A stretch of 64,000 nucleotides of DNA from Brachybacterium aquaticum (GCF_014204755.1 NZ_JACHLZ010000001.1:124001-188000), one strand, 5' to 3'. Shown: positions 16,870-26,177, numbered from the stretch's first letter. The notes: generated by a model from the sequence alone, not told the origin. A program made the numbers and translations.

Positions 16870-18749
16870 CCGCCGCGAACGCCCGCGCCGGCTCCTCCGC
16901 GCTCGACGGCGAGACTCGCACCGACGAGGGCGCGCTCTCCACCATCGGGCGCGGCCTCGCGCTCACCCCCGAACTGCTGCGCGGGCTGTGGATCACCCTG
17001 CTGCTCGCCGTCATCGCGACCGCCGGCAAGGTCGTCGTCCCCATCGCCGTCCAGGCGATCCTCGACCGCGGCATCATCGAGCCCGAGGTGCCCGACCTCG
17101 CCTTCGTCACCGGCGCCGCGGGCCTCGCCGCCCTCGTGCTGCTCGCCACCGCCACCTGCAACGTCCTGATGAACCGGCGCCTGTTCCGCCTGGCCGAGAC
17201 GTCGCTGGCGACCCTGCGCACCCGCGCCTTCCGCCACATCCACGACCTGTCCCTGCTCACCCAGGGCACCGAGCAGCGCGGCGCGCTCGTCTCGCACGTG
17301 ACCAGCGACGTCGACACCGTCAGCCAGTTCATGAGCTTCGGCGGGATCATGCTGGTGGTGATGAGCTTCCAGCTCGTCCTCGCCACCGGCGTCATGGCCT
17401 TCTACTCCTGGCCGCTCGCGCTCGCGGTGTGGATCTGCTACCTGCCGATCCTGTTCCTCATGGGCGCCCTGCAGAAGCGCATCCGCGCCCGCTACCAGGT
17501 GGTGCGCACCAAGGTCGGCGCCATGCTCGGCGCGATCTCCGAGTCCCTCGTCGGCTCCGCGACCGTGCGCGCCTACGGCATCGAGGAGCGCACCCGCGAC
17601 CGCCAGATCGACCGCATCGGCGAGGTCCGCGACGCGCAGATGGCGGTCCTGCGCCCCCAGTCCGTCTCCTTCTTCCTCTCGGAGACGGCCGACGGGCTCG
17701 CCACCGCTGTCGTGGTCGTGGTCGGCATCGTGCTCGGGACCGGGGCTCTCGGCATCGACCTGCCTGGCGCGGAGCTCACCGCCGGCGGCGTGGTCGCCTT
17801 CGTCTTCCTCGTCTCCCTGTTCAGCCAGCCCGTCCGCATGGGCATCGAGATGCTCTCCGAGGCGCAGAACGCGGTGGCCGGCTGGCGTCGCGTGCTCGGC
17901 GTGCTCGACACCCCGGCCGACGTCGCCGACCCGGCCGGCTCCATGGACCCCCACACCGGCCGACGCACCGACCCCGTCCCCGGCGCGACGCCGCTGCCGG
18001 TCGGCCCGCTCGACATCGAGATCCGGGAGCTGCGCTACCGCTACCCGACCGGGCCCGAGGTCATCCACGGCCTGGACGTCACGATCCCCGCCCGCTCCCG
18101 CATCGCGATCGTGGGCGAGACCGGCTCCGGCAAGACCACCCTCGCCAAGCTGCTCACCCGCATGATGGACCCCACCTCCGGGTCGATCACCGTGGGCGGC
18201 GTGCCGCTGCACCTCGTGCCCTACTCGTCCCTGCGCTCGCGCGTGGTGATGGTGCCGCAGGAGGGCTTCCTCTTCGACACCACCGTCGCCGGGAACCTCC
18301 GCTACGGCCGCCCCGACGCGACCGACGAGGACATGCACCGGGCACTCGCCGAGCTCGGGCTCCAGGCCTGGGCCGACGAGCTCCCGGAGGGGCTGGACAC
18401 CCCCGTCGGCCAGCGCGGCGAGTCCCTCAGCGCCGGGGAGCGGCAGCTCGTGGCGCTCGCCCGCGCCTACCTCGCCGACCCCGACATCATCGTGCTCGAC
18501 GAGGCCACCAGCGCCGTCGACCCCGCGGCCGACGTGCGCCTCGCCCAGGCGATCGACGGCCTCGCCCGCGGCCGCACCACGCTCACCATCGCTCACCGCC
18601 TCTCCACCGCCGAGCGCGCTGACCGGATCATGGTCCTGGACCACGGCGACCTGGTGGAGCACGGCACCCACGACGAGCTGGTGGGGATCGAGGACGGGAT
18701 CTACGCGGGGCTGCACCGGTCCTGGACCGCGCACCGCGCGACGCGGTGA
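16866..18749 (+). CDS. ABC exporter half-transporter with consensus ATPase site (subunit B)
   Basis: This 627-residue partner of the preceding subunit has a transmembrane domain at about 30-330 and an ATPase domain at about 375-620. Walker A GETGSGKTT, Walker B IIVLDEATSAVD with the catalytic Glu, and switch His in LTIAHRLST are all intact. The signature reads LSAGERQ instead of LSGGQ. The division of one degenerate and one active site between adjacent genes is the heterodimer pattern of the TmrAB/BmrCD type. Coupled by a 4-bp overlap to subunit A. Confidence 0.9.
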   Translation: MTAANARAGSSALDGETRTDEGALSTIGRGLALTPELLRGLWITLLLAVIATAGKVVVPIAVQAILDRGIIEPEVPDLAFVTGAAGLAALVLLATATCNVLMNRRLFRLAETSLATLRTRAFRHIHDLSLLTQGTEQRGALVSHVTSDVDTVSQFMSFGGIMLVVMSFQLVLATGVMAFYSWPLALAVWICYLPILFLMGALQKRIRARYQVVRTKVGAMLGAISESLVGSATVRAYGIEERTRDRQIDRIGEVRDAQMAVLRPQSVSFFLSETADGLATAVVVVVGIVLGTGALGIDLPGAELTAGGVVAFVFLVSLFSQPVRMGIEMLSEAQNAVAGWRRVLGVLDTPADVADPAGSMDPHTGRRTDPVPGATPLPVGPLDIEIRELRYRYPTGPEVIHGLDVTIPARSRIAIVGETGSGKTTLAKLLTRMMDPTSGSITVGGVPLHLVPYSSLRSRVVMVPQEGFLFDTTVAGNLRYGRPDATDEDMHRALAELGLQAWADELPEGLDTPVGQRGESLSAGERQLVALARAYLADPDIIVLDEATSAVDPAADVRLAQAIDGLARGRTTLTIAHRLSTAERADRIMVLDHGDLVEHGTHDELVGIEDGIYAGLHRSWTAHRATR

Positions 18750-18804
18750 GGCGGGGGCTCGCTGCGGTGAACCGTCGGCGACGGGTGGGCGTCGCGGCGG
18801 CTCC

Positions 18805-18810
18805 TAGACT
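18805..18810 (+). promoter_or_regulatory. -10 hexamer of a leaderless promoter (TAGACT)
   Basis: TAGACT stands 7 nt before the GTG of the methyltransferase gene, and no ribosome-binding site is present. Confidence 0.5.
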
Positions 18811-18817
18811 GCTGGTC

Positions 18818-19747
18818 GTGTCCGACCCGCTCACCCCCGCCGCACCTGATCCCGTCTCGCCGCTGCACCCGCCGGTCCCCCCGATCTCTGCGCGGGACGA
18901 GCCGCGCTTCGGCAGCGCCGAGCGCAAGAGTGCGCTCGCCGGAGCCTTCGCCGACCAGGGCGAGGACTACGACCGCCTCCGCCCCGGCTACCCGGCACCG
19001 GTGCTCGACGCGATCCTCGAGGCGGTGCCTTCGCGTGGGTCGAGTGCCCCTGCTCGCGCCATCGACCTCGGCGCCGGCACCGGCAAGCTCTCCTGGGCGC
19101 TGGTCGCGCGCGGGCTCCAGGTCACGGCCGTGGACACCAGCGCCGCCATGCTCGCCACCGCCCGACGGCGCGGCGCATCCTCCACAGGTGCAGGCCCGGA
19201 CCAGGCGCCGTCGGCCGCAACGCCCGCCCCCGACCAGCCCCCGTCGGCCGCCCCGATCCTCACCACCCACCTCGCCCCGGCCGAGGCGACCGGCCTTCCC
19301 GATCGCAGCGCCGAGCTCGTGACCGTCGCGCAGGCGTGGCACTGGTTCGACGCGGAGGCGGCGTCGGCCGAGGTGCTGCGGCTGCTCGCGCCGGGCGGGG
19401 TGCTCGCGCTCGTGTGGAACATGCTCGACGTGACGATCCCCTGGGTGCACCGCCTCTCGCGGATCATGCACGCCGGCGACGTCCACCGCGAGGACTTCCG
19501 CCCGACCGTCGGCAGCGGGCTCGAGCTGGTGGAGCGGCACGCCATCACGTGGGAGGACCCGATGCCCACCGGCGACATCATCGACCTCGCCCGCACCCGC
19601 AGCTACTTCCTCACCGCACCCGAGACGCAGCAGAAGAAGGTGCTCGCGAACCTCGACTGGTACCTCCACGACCACCTCGGCCACGCCCGCGGCGACGTGG
19701 TCGGCGTCCCCTATCGCACGGACCTCTTCCTCTACCGCGCGGGGTGA
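18818..19747 (+). CDS. Class I SAM-dependent methyltransferase
   Basis: This 309-residue protein starts at GTG 18818 (SDPLTPAAPD). The N-terminal 35 residues are Pro-rich. A DYDRLRPGYP substrate-side motif is followed by SAM motif I, AIDLGAGTGKLSW, then VTAVDTSAAML (motif II). The later VTVAQAWHWFD and LLAPGGVLALVWN are typical of the UbiE/Trm9-like methyltransferases of actinobacteria. A 25-residue Pro/Ala/Ser insertion between motifs II and III contains two PSAA copies encoded by GTCGGCC. Substrate unknown. Promoter appears leaderless. Confidence 0.87.
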   Translation: MSDPLTPAAPDPVSPLHPPVPPISARDEPRFGSAERKSALAGAFADQGEDYDRLRPGYPAPVLDAILEAVPSRGSSAPARAIDLGAGTGKLSWALVARGLQVTAVDTSAAMLATARRRGASSTGAGPDQAPSAATPAPDQPPSAAPILTTHLAPAEATGLPDRSAELVTVAQAWHWFDAEAASAEVLRLLAPGGVLALVWNMLDVTIPWVHRLSRIMHAGDVHREDFRPTVGSGLELVERHAITWEDPMPTGDIIDLARTRSYFLTAPETQQKKVLANLDWYLHDHLGHARGDVVGVPYRTDLFLYRAG

Positions 19748-19772
19748 GGGAGCACTGGCGCGCCACGTGGCG

Positions 19773-19863
19773 GGCCACGGTGCCTCACGCGTCGCTTCCC
19801 CGTGGTCACGGTGCCTGGCGCGTCGCTACTGGGCACATTTGGCGACGCCTCAGACGCCCTGCC
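19773..19863 (-). repeat. 60-bp palindromic repeat unit plus one half unit, left side of DUF559 gene 1
   Basis: A full 60-bp unit at 19804-19863 and a 24-bp half unit at 19773-19796 lie between the convergent methyltransferase and DUF559 genes. The unit is GGCAGGG-type arm, 12-nt loop, then CACGGTG-type arm (core TAGCGACGCGCCAGGCACCG). Here it is read on the minus strand, opposite to the units on the other side of the DUF559 gene. By hand alignment it matches the unit at 21061-21120 at 51 of 60 positions. Confidence 0.8.
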
Positions 19864-19915
19864 CGGCCCGGTCGTGCGCTGCCTCGGCGCGGTGCGCCCT
19901 GTCGCGTCGCCCGCG

Positions 19916-20911
19916 TCAGCCAGCGGCGGCGCGCTGTGCGCCGGACCAACCAGCGTTCACCAGCTGAGCACGCACTTCGCGCACGGCGCCCTCGCACCGC
20001 GGTCCGAGGTCCCCGTGGTGCAGGCGCACCTCGGTCCACCCGCCCTCGGCCGCCCGTCGCGCCCGGCGGATGTCGCGTGCGACCTGCTCCGGGTCGTTGT
20101 GCACGCGGCCGTCGTACTCGGCGCACACCCGGTACTCCGCCCACTGGAAATCCGGGGTGTGCAGCGTCGTCCCGTCGGCCCCGACGAGCGGGACGTTGAG
20201 CTGGGGAGCTGGTAGCCCCGCCCGGGCGAAGGCGAGGCGGAGCACGGTCTCCATCGGGGAGTCGGCGCCGACGCGCACGAGGTCGGCGGCGCGCTGGAGA
20301 ACCGGGGCGTACCTGCCCGTGCCCTGAGCGCGCAGGTCGTCGACAGTGCACCAGGGGGCGGTGCGTCCTGCCTCAAGCCCGGGGCGAGGCTGGCGCACGA
20401 GGCTGTCGCCAATGCTCACGAGACGGTCGAGCTCCACGCTGCCGGCGAGATCGCGCCAGGTGCGCGCCCGGCTGGTGAGCCGGAGCACGGCGGCGCGCCC
20501 CGGATCGGTGCCGCCGCCCGGGAACGGCGCCTGGACGCGGCGGTGCTCGATGTCGTCCGACGGGAAGGCGAGCTTGCGCCAGGTGATGACCCTGTCTGAG
20601 CCTCTCCGGCCCTCGGGGAGGGAGACCTGGACGGGCCGACTCCGCGTGTCATGGGGGTGGGGGAGCGGCATGCCGTGCAGCCGCGCCGCGGACAGGCCGA
20701 CGATCACGGCGCGCCGATCGCTGCGGCACAGTGCCAGGGCGATGTCGAGCTCGGTGACCACGTGCCCTGCCAGGGCGTACAGACCTCTGCGCAGCCGCAC
20801 CAGGTCCGACCGACGCAGCCGCTCCGGATGCACCCCGGCCGCAATCGCCTCCTGGCGGGTGAAGACCGGCCAGGGGATGCGTGCGGCGAGGGGAGCAGAG
20901 GCGCGGGACAT
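19916..20911 (-). CDS. AbiEi-type winged-helix/DUF559 (Vsr-like nuclease fold) protein 1
   Basis: The 331-residue product has an N-terminal winged-helix region of the AbiEi-antitoxin type (VFTRQEAIAAGVHPERLRR, then LVRLRRGLYAL). A variable middle follows, then a C-terminal DUF559 domain (about 225-310) with TPDFQWAEYRVCAEYDG, the D...ExD pattern of the Vsr/restriction-endonuclease fold. DUF559 proteins are common in actinobacteria; their role is not established. No AbiEii toxin gene adjoins it. ATG 20911 is used; GTG 20917 is also possible. The gene is bracketed by 60-bp palindromic repeats in inverted orientation, and this is the main reason for interest. Confidence 0.85.
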   Translation of the reverse strand: MSRASAPLAARIPWPVFTRQEAIAAGVHPERLRRSDLVRLRRGLYALAGHVVTELDIALALCRSDRRAVIVGLSAARLHGMPLPHPHDTRSRPVQVSLPEGRRGSDRVITWRKLAFPSDDIEHRRVQAPFPGGGTDPGRAAVLRLTSRARTWRDLAGSVELDRLVSIGDSLVRQPRPGLEAGRTAPWCTVDDLRAQGTGRYAPVLQRAADLVRVGADSPMETVLRLAFARAGLPAPQLNVPLVGADGTTLHTPDFQWAEYRVCAEYDGRVHNDPEQVARDIRRARRAAEGGWTEVRLHHGDLGPRCEGAVREVRAQLVNAGWSGAQRAAAG

Positions 20912-21060
20912 GGGCACAGCATCGCCGTCGCACCCGACGGCGGCGGTGAGTCATCCACAATGCGCAGGTGGGGCGGTGCTTCAGTGCAGACGCTGCGGTG
21001 AGGCGCCGTCGCACTCCGCTCCGGGAGCTCCGTGCACCTCTCCACGCGACCTCTGCCCGG

Positions 21061-21296
21061 GGCAGGGCGCTTGAGTCGTCGCCACGTGTGCGTGGTAGCG
21101 ACGCGCCAGGCACCGTGCCCGGGGGATAGCGACGCGTCAGGCACCGTGGCCGCGGGACAGCGACGCGTCAGGCACCCTGGCCCTATGAACACCTCGACGT
21201 GAGGGGGCAGGGTGCTTGAGATGTCGCCAAGTGCGCCCGGTAGCGACGCGTCAGGCGCCGTGGCCGACGGATAGCGACGCGTCAGGCGCCGTGCCC
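21061..21296 (+). repeat. Array of 60-bp palindromic repeats and half units, right side of DUF559 gene 1
   Basis: Full units lie at 21061-21120 and 21206-21265, and half units (core AGCGACGCGTCAGGC) at 21127-21151, 21158-21182 and 21272-21296. Each full unit is an imperfect palindrome: a GGCAGGGYGCTTGAG arm, a 12-nt loop and a TAGCGACGCG arm. They occupy most of the 400-bp gap between the DUF6318 and DUF559 genes. No gene is seen in the gap. The rest (20912-21060) is the probable promoter region of the DUF559 gene, without a clear -10. Confidence 0.85.
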
Positions 21297-21312
21297 CCGC
21301 CTCGGCGATGCG

Positions 21313-21990
21313 TCACGCCCCGCCCGCATCCGACGCCCCGCCTGCGTCCGAGGCCTCGGCATCCGTGGGCGCGAGCGACATGTCCGTGACCCGCCAGCGG
21401 TCGCCGTCCCAGGCCATCATCGCGATGAGCTGCCCGGACACCGACTCCAGTGCGTTGGCCTGCAGGTTCGGGTCGTCGACGAGGATCGCGGAATCCTCGG
21501 TGAAGTCCGCGACCGCGGTGCCGGTGGCGGGCGGCTCCCCGGTGCCCTCGAAGGTGGTGGAGTGGACGGTGAACGCGCCGCCGACCATGTAACCGCCCTG
21601 CTGGTCGAGCACCTTCGCGTTGTCGAGGAAGGTGGCGCAGACCGTGCAGTTGGGGTCCACGGAGTCCTCCCACACGGAGGTGTCGCCGCTGGACATCATG
21701 TAGTCGTAGGACTCGAGCAGATAGGTGAGGGTGGCCTGGGCGCCCTCCGCGGTCTGCTCGGTCATCCCTGCGGGCTCCTCGGGGCGGGGGAGGTCCGGGC
21801 GCTGGGGCTGGTCCGCGGGATCCGCCGTCGGCCGGTCGTCCGGGTTCTGCGCCGCCTCCTGCGTCGACTCCTGTGCCGCCTGCTCCTCGCCGCTCGATCC
21901 CATGAGGCGGCTGAGCCCGAGGGCGCCGATGGGCACGACGAGCAGCAGCGCGAGCGCGATGACGATGAGGCGTTGGACGGGGCGATTCAC
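21313..21990 (-). CDS. DUF6318 family membrane-anchored protein
   Basis: This 225-residue protein has an N-terminal membrane anchor (RLIVIALALLLVVPIGALGL), a Pro/Glu/Gln-rich spacer (about 35-75) and a DUF6318 domain. That domain carries TAEGAQATLTYLLESYDYMMSSGD, then the paired cysteines in PNCTVCATFLD, likely a disulfide or a redox CxxC outside the cell. A C-terminal DAGGASDAGGA repeat ends it. Function unknown; the family is actinobacterial and exported. GTG 21990 follows TACCGT by 7 nt, indicating a leaderless transcript; a longer in-frame start inside low-complexity sequence is rejected. Confidence 0.8.
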   Translation of the reverse strand: MNRPVQRLIVIALALLLVVPIGALGLSRLMGSSGEEQAAQESTQEAAQNPDDRPTADPADQPQRPDLPRPEEPAGMTEQTAEGAQATLTYLLESYDYMMSSGDTSVWEDSVDPNCTVCATFLDNAKVLDQQGGYMVGGAFTVHSTTFEGTGEPPATGTAVADFTEDSAILVDDPNLQANALESVSGQLIAMMAWDGDRWRVTDMSLAPTDAEASDAGGASDAGGA

Positions 21991-21997
21991 CCCACCC

Positions 21998-22003
21998 ACG
22001 GTA
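21998..22003 (-). promoter_or_regulatory. -10 hexamer of a leaderless promoter (TACCGT) for the DUF6318 gene
   Basis: TACCGT stands 7 nt before the GTG at 21990. The intergenic DNA beyond it (22004-22230) holds several GTCGGCC copies and no gene. Confidence 0.45.
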
Positions 22004-22245
22004 GACGACCCGCCTCCACGTCCCCCGGGCGCGGTGGCCCTCGCCACGGCGGCGTCCGTCGGCCACCGCCACCCCCGCACGCCCCAGTCGGCCCCCGCCG
22101 CCCCCGCACGCCCCGTCGGCCGCCGCGTGGCCACCGCCACCCCGCACCCCCACCGAAGTCGGATGCCACCGCGCACTCGCGCGGCCTATGCTTCGCAGGT
22201 CGTCCGCCGCCGCAGCGTCGGCCGACCCCTTCGGAAGGATTGACG

Positions 22246-23982
22246 TTGACCCTGCTGCGCATGGTGCTGAGGAGCCTGAAGCCGTACTGGCTGTGGATCG
22301 TCCTCGTGGTGCTGTTCCAGATCGCGGGGGTGCTGGCCGCCCTCTACCTCCCCACTCTCAATGCCGACATCATCGACGACGGCGTCGCCAAGGCCGACGT
22401 GCCGGTCATCTGGCAGCTCGGCCGGCTGATGCTGCTGATCTCGCTCGGCAACATCGTCGCGCTCGTGCTGGCGAACTACTTCTCGGCCCGCTCCGCGATG
22501 AACGTAGGCAGGGACCTGCGCTCGCAGGTGTTCGCGCGCGTGAACTCGTTCTCCCCGCGGGAGCTGGGCGAGTTCGGCACGCCCTCGCTGATCACCCGCT
22601 CCACCAACGACGTCCAGCAGGTCCAGATGCTGGTGTTCTTCTCCCTGAACATGCTGGTGCAGGCACCGGTGACCGGCATCGGCGGCGTGATCCTCGCGCT
22701 GCGGGTCGAGCCGGGGATGGCCTGGCTGATCGCAGTGATGGTGCCGGTGATGCTGGTGGCCGTCGGCATCCTGATCTTCCGCGCCGCGCCGCTGTTCAAG
22801 CAGATGCAGGGCAAGATCGACGACATCAACGGCGTGCTGCGCGAGCAGATCACCGGTATCCGCGTGCTGCGCGCCTTCGTGCGCGAGGACCGCGAGCGCG
22901 AGCGCTACGCCGTGGTGAACGACCAGCTCACCGACCTGAACCGCCGCATCGGTCTGCTGATGATCCTGATCAACCCGATCATCATGTTCATCCTGAACAT
23001 CTCCAGCGTCATGGTGCTGCTGGTCGCGGCCCCGCGCATCGACTCTGGCCAGATGGAGGTCGGCTCGATCACCGCTTTCATCGCGTATCTCATGCAGATC
23101 CTCATCGCGGTGATGATGGCGACCTTCATGACGATGATGATCCCGCGCGCGATGGTCTCCGCCGAGCGCATCACCGAGGTGCTGGAGACCGAGACCAGCG
23201 TCGTCCAGCGCACCGACGGCATCCGCGAGCTCTCGGGCCGGCTGGAGCTGACCTTCGAGGATGTGTCCTTCACCTATCCCGGCGCCGAGCGTCCGGTGCT
23301 CGAGGACATCTCCTTCACCGCCCGTGCCGGGCAGACCGTCGCGATCATCGGCGGCACCGGCGCCGGCAAGACCACCCTGCTGAACCTCGTCCCGCGCCTC
23401 ATGGACACGACCACCGGCCGGGTGCTCCTGAACGGCGAGGACGTGCGCGACCTGGATGCGCGCGTGCTGTGGGACCGGGTGGGGCTCGTGCCCCAGCGCC
23501 CCTATCTCTTCTCCGGCACGGTCGCCTCGAACCTGCGGTTCGGGGATCCGTCGGCCGACGAACAGGCCCTCTGGCACGCCCTGACCGTCGCCCAGGGCCG
23601 TGACTTCGTCGCCGCGATGCCCACCCAGCTCGACTCGCCCATCGCCCAGGGCGGCACGAACGTGTCGGGCGGCCAGCGCCAGCGTCTGTGCATCGCGCGT
23701 GCGCTGGTGGCGCGGCCGTCGCTGTACCTGTTCGACGACTCGTTCAGCGCGCTCGACCTCACCACCGACGCGAAGCTGCGCGCCGCCCTCGCCCCCGAGA
23801 CCGAGGACGCGCTCGTGCTGATCGTCGCCCAGCGCGTCTCGACGATCACGTCGGCGGACCTCATCCTCGTGCTCGACAACGGCCGCATCGTCGCCCAGGG
23901 CACCCACGCCGAGCTGCTGGAGAGCTCGGAGACGTACCAGGAGATCGTCCGCAGCCAGGGCGTCGAGGAGGAGGTCGCGTGA
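22246..23982 (+). CDS. ABC exporter half-transporter with degenerate ATPase site (second exporter, subunit A)
   Basis: This 578-residue protein has six membrane helices (about 10-300) and an ATPase domain (about 340-570). Walker A is GGTGAGKTT and the signature NVSGGQRQ. Walker B reads LYLFDDSFSALD with Asp for the catalytic Glu, and the switch His is Gln (LIVAQRVSTI), so this is the degenerate site. The start is most likely TTG 22246, 6 nt after GGAAGGA; TTG 22240 and ATG 22261 are alternatives. It overlaps the next subunit by one base (TGATG). Substrate unknown. Confidence 0.9.
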   Translation: MTLLRMVLRSLKPYWLWIVLVVLFQIAGVLAALYLPTLNADIIDDGVAKADVPVIWQLGRLMLLISLGNIVALVLANYFSARSAMNVGRDLRSQVFARVNSFSPRELGEFGTPSLITRSTNDVQQVQMLVFFSLNMLVQAPVTGIGGVILALRVEPGMAWLIAVMVPVMLVAVGILIFRAAPLFKQMQGKIDDINGVLREQITGIRVLRAFVREDRERERYAVVNDQLTDLNRRIGLLMILINPIIMFILNISSVMVLLVAAPRIDSGQMEVGSITAFIAYLMQILIAVMMATFMTMMIPRAMVSAERITEVLETETSVVQRTDGIRELSGRLELTFEDVSFTYPGAERPVLEDISFTARAGQTVAIIGGTGAGKTTLLNLVPRLMDTTTGRVLLNGEDVRDLDARVLWDRVGLVPQRPYLFSGTVASNLRFGDPSADEQALWHALTVAQGRDFVAAMPTQLDSPIAQGGTNVSGGQRQRLCIARALVARPSLYLFDDSFSALDLTTDAKLRAALAPETEDALVLIVAQRVSTITSADLILVLDNGRIVAQGTHAELLESSETYQEIVRSQGVEEEVA

Positions 23983-26177
23983 TGAGCGAGAACGAGAAGA
24001 GCCCGTCGGCCGACGCGCCTGCCGGCCGTACTCCGGCCGACGACCGCACCCCCGCGCAGGGCCCGTCGGCCGACGCGACCCCGACCTCCGGCGCCCCCGC
24101 ACCCTCCGGCGCCCCCGCAGATGCGCAGGCCCCTGCCCCCGCCCGCCCCGCGGGCGACGAGGCCGGGACCGCCGCAGAGATCGCCGCGGAGAAGGACGCC
24201 AAGCGCGGCCTGCGCCCCGGGCAGAGCGCGAAGAACTTCTGGCCCTCCGCCAAGCGCCTGATCGCCGAGATGGGCCCCGAGCGCAAGTACCTGATCGCCG
24301 CGATCCTCATCGGCCTGGTGTCCGTGGGGTTCTCCGTGGTGGGCCCGCGCATCCTCGGCCACGCCACCGACATCATCTTCACCGGCCTCATCTCCCGCGG
24401 CATGCCCGCCGGCACCGATCCGGAGGAGGTGATCGCGGGCCTGCGCGCCCAGGGTGAGGAGCAGTACGCGGACATGCTCTCGGGCATGACCCTTACCCCC
24501 GGCCAGGGGATCGACTTCGCCGCGCTCTACCAGACGCTGGGCCTCGCGGTCGGGTTGTTCGCGATCTCCGCGCTGCTGATGTGGCTGCAGGGCCTGGCGC
24601 TGAACCGCATCCTGGTGCGGATGGTCTCGCGACTGCGCCGCCAGGTCGAGGAGAAGCTGCACCGCCTGCCGCTCGCGTACTTCGACAAGATGAAGCGCGG
24701 CGAGATCCTCTCCCGCGTCACCAACGACATCGACAACATCCAGAACACCCTCATGAACACGGTGACGGGCCTGGTCAACTCGATCCTCACCGTCATCGGC
24801 GTGCTCGTGATGATGCTGATGATCTCCTGGCAGCTGTCCATCATCGCGCTCGCCGTGATCCCCGTGGCGCTCGTGCTCACCGCCGGCGTCGGCTCCAAGG
24901 CGCAGAAGCTGTTCGCCCAGCAGTGGGACGCCACCGGCGTGCTGAACTCCGAGGTCGAGGAGGCCTACACCGGCCACTCGCTCGTGACCGTGTTCGGCCG
25001 ACGCGACGAGGTCGCCGCCCGTTTCGAGGAGCGCAACGACCGCCTGTTCCGCGCCACCTTCGGCGCCCAGTTCGTGTCCTCGCTGATCATGCCGCTGATG
25101 ATGTTCGTCGGGAACCTCAGCTATGTCGCGATCGCGATCGTGGGCGGTCTGCGGATCGTGTCCGGCCAGCTCACCCTCGGCGACGTGCAGGCGTTCATCC
25201 AGTACTCGCGCCAGTTCACCCAGCCGCTCAGCCAGGTCGCTTCGATGGCGACGATGCTCCAGTCCGGCATCGCCAGCGCCGAGCGGGTCTTCGAGCTGCT
25301 GGACGCGGACGAGCAGGAGCCCGAGACCGCGAAGGCCGGGGCGGCCGACGGGATCGGGGAGGGCCGGGTCGAGTTCGAGCACGTGCGCTTCTCGTACGGC
25401 CCCGACCGCGAGCTGATCCGCGACCTGTCGCTGGTCGCCGACCCCGGCCACACGGTCGCGATCGTGGGGCCGACGGGGGCGGGCAAGACCACCCTGGTCA
25501 ACCTCGTGATGCGCTTCTACGAGGTCGACGGCGGACGCATCACCATCGACGGGATCGACATCCGCGACCTGACCCGCGCCCAGCTGCGCGAGCGCACCGG
25601 CATGGTCCTGCAGGACACCTGGCTGTTCAAGGGCACCCTGCGCGAGAACATCCGCTATGGACGGCTCGACGCGACCGACGAGGAGGTGATCGAGGCCGCG
25701 ATCGCGACGCACGTCGACGACTTCGCCCGGCAGCTGCCCGACGGCTACGACACCATCGTGGACGACGACGAGTCGACGCTGTCCGCCGGTGAGAAGCAGC
25801 TGGTCACGATCGCCCGCGCCTTCCTCGCCCGGCCGAGCCTGCTGATCCTCGACGAGGCGACCAGCTCCGTGGACACCCGCACCGAGGTGCTCGTGCAGCA
25901 GGCGATGAACCGGCTGCGCGAGGGTCGGACGAGCTTCGTCATCGCCCACCGCCTCTCCACCATCCGCGACGCGGACCTCATCCTGGTGATGGAGGCCGGC
26001 GACATCGTCGAGCAGGGCACCCACGAGGAGCTGCTCGAGGTGGGCGGCGCGTATGCGCGGTTGTACCGCTCCCAGTTCGAGGGCGCCGCGGTGGACCTCG
26101 ATGCGGAGGTGGCGGCGGGGACGCAGACCTCCGACAGCGAGCCCCCGGCCACCACCGGTGCGATCCCGCTGGGGTGA
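23982..26177 (+). CDS. ABC exporter half-transporter with consensus ATPase site (second exporter, subunit B)
   Basis: This 731-residue subunit begins with about 75 hydrophilic residues of PSADA/APA repeats, then the transmembrane domain (about 95-440, with an insertion around residues 140-175) and the ATPase domain (about 460-700). Walker A GPTGAGKTT, Walker B LLILDEATSSVD and switch His FVIAHRLST are complete; the signature reads LSAGEKQ. The large N-terminal tail and the extracellular-loop insertion are typical of the longer partner in this actinobacterial exporter pair. Confidence 0.9.
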   Translation: MSENEKSPSADAPAGRTPADDRTPAQGPSADATPTSGAPAPSGAPADAQAPAPARPAGDEAGTAAEIAAEKDAKRGLRPGQSAKNFWPSAKRLIAEMGPERKYLIAAILIGLVSVGFSVVGPRILGHATDIIFTGLISRGMPAGTDPEEVIAGLRAQGEEQYADMLSGMTLTPGQGIDFAALYQTLGLAVGLFAISALLMWLQGLALNRILVRMVSRLRRQVEEKLHRLPLAYFDKMKRGEILSRVTNDIDNIQNTLMNTVTGLVNSILTVIGVLVMMLMISWQLSIIALAVIPVALVLTAGVGSKAQKLFAQQWDATGVLNSEVEEAYTGHSLVTVFGRRDEVAARFEERNDRLFRATFGAQFVSSLIMPLMMFVGNLSYVAIAIVGGLRIVSGQLTLGDVQAFIQYSRQFTQPLSQVASMATMLQSGIASAERVFELLDADEQEPETAKAGAADGIGEGRVEFEHVRFSYGPDRELIRDLSLVADPGHTVAIVGPTGAGKTTLVNLVMRFYEVDGGRITIDGIDIRDLTRAQLRERTGMVLQDTWLFKGTLRENIRYGRLDATDEEVIEAAIATHVDDFARQLPDGYDTIVDDDESTLSAGEKQLVTIARAFLARPSLLILDEATSSVDTRTEVLVQQAMNRLREGRTSFVIAHRLSTIRDADLILVMEAGDIVEQGTHEELLEVGGAYARLYRSQFEGAAVDLDAEVAAGTQTSDSEPPATTGAIPLG

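Noticed and set aside
19916..20911. AbiE toxin-antitoxin system
   Set aside because: Only the AbiEi-like winged helix is present and it is fused to DUF559; no AbiEii nucleotidyltransferase toxin gene lies next to either copy.
19773..21296. CRISPR array
   Set aside because: Repeats are palindromic 60-bp units and halves, irregularly spaced, on both strands, without unique spacers or cas genes.
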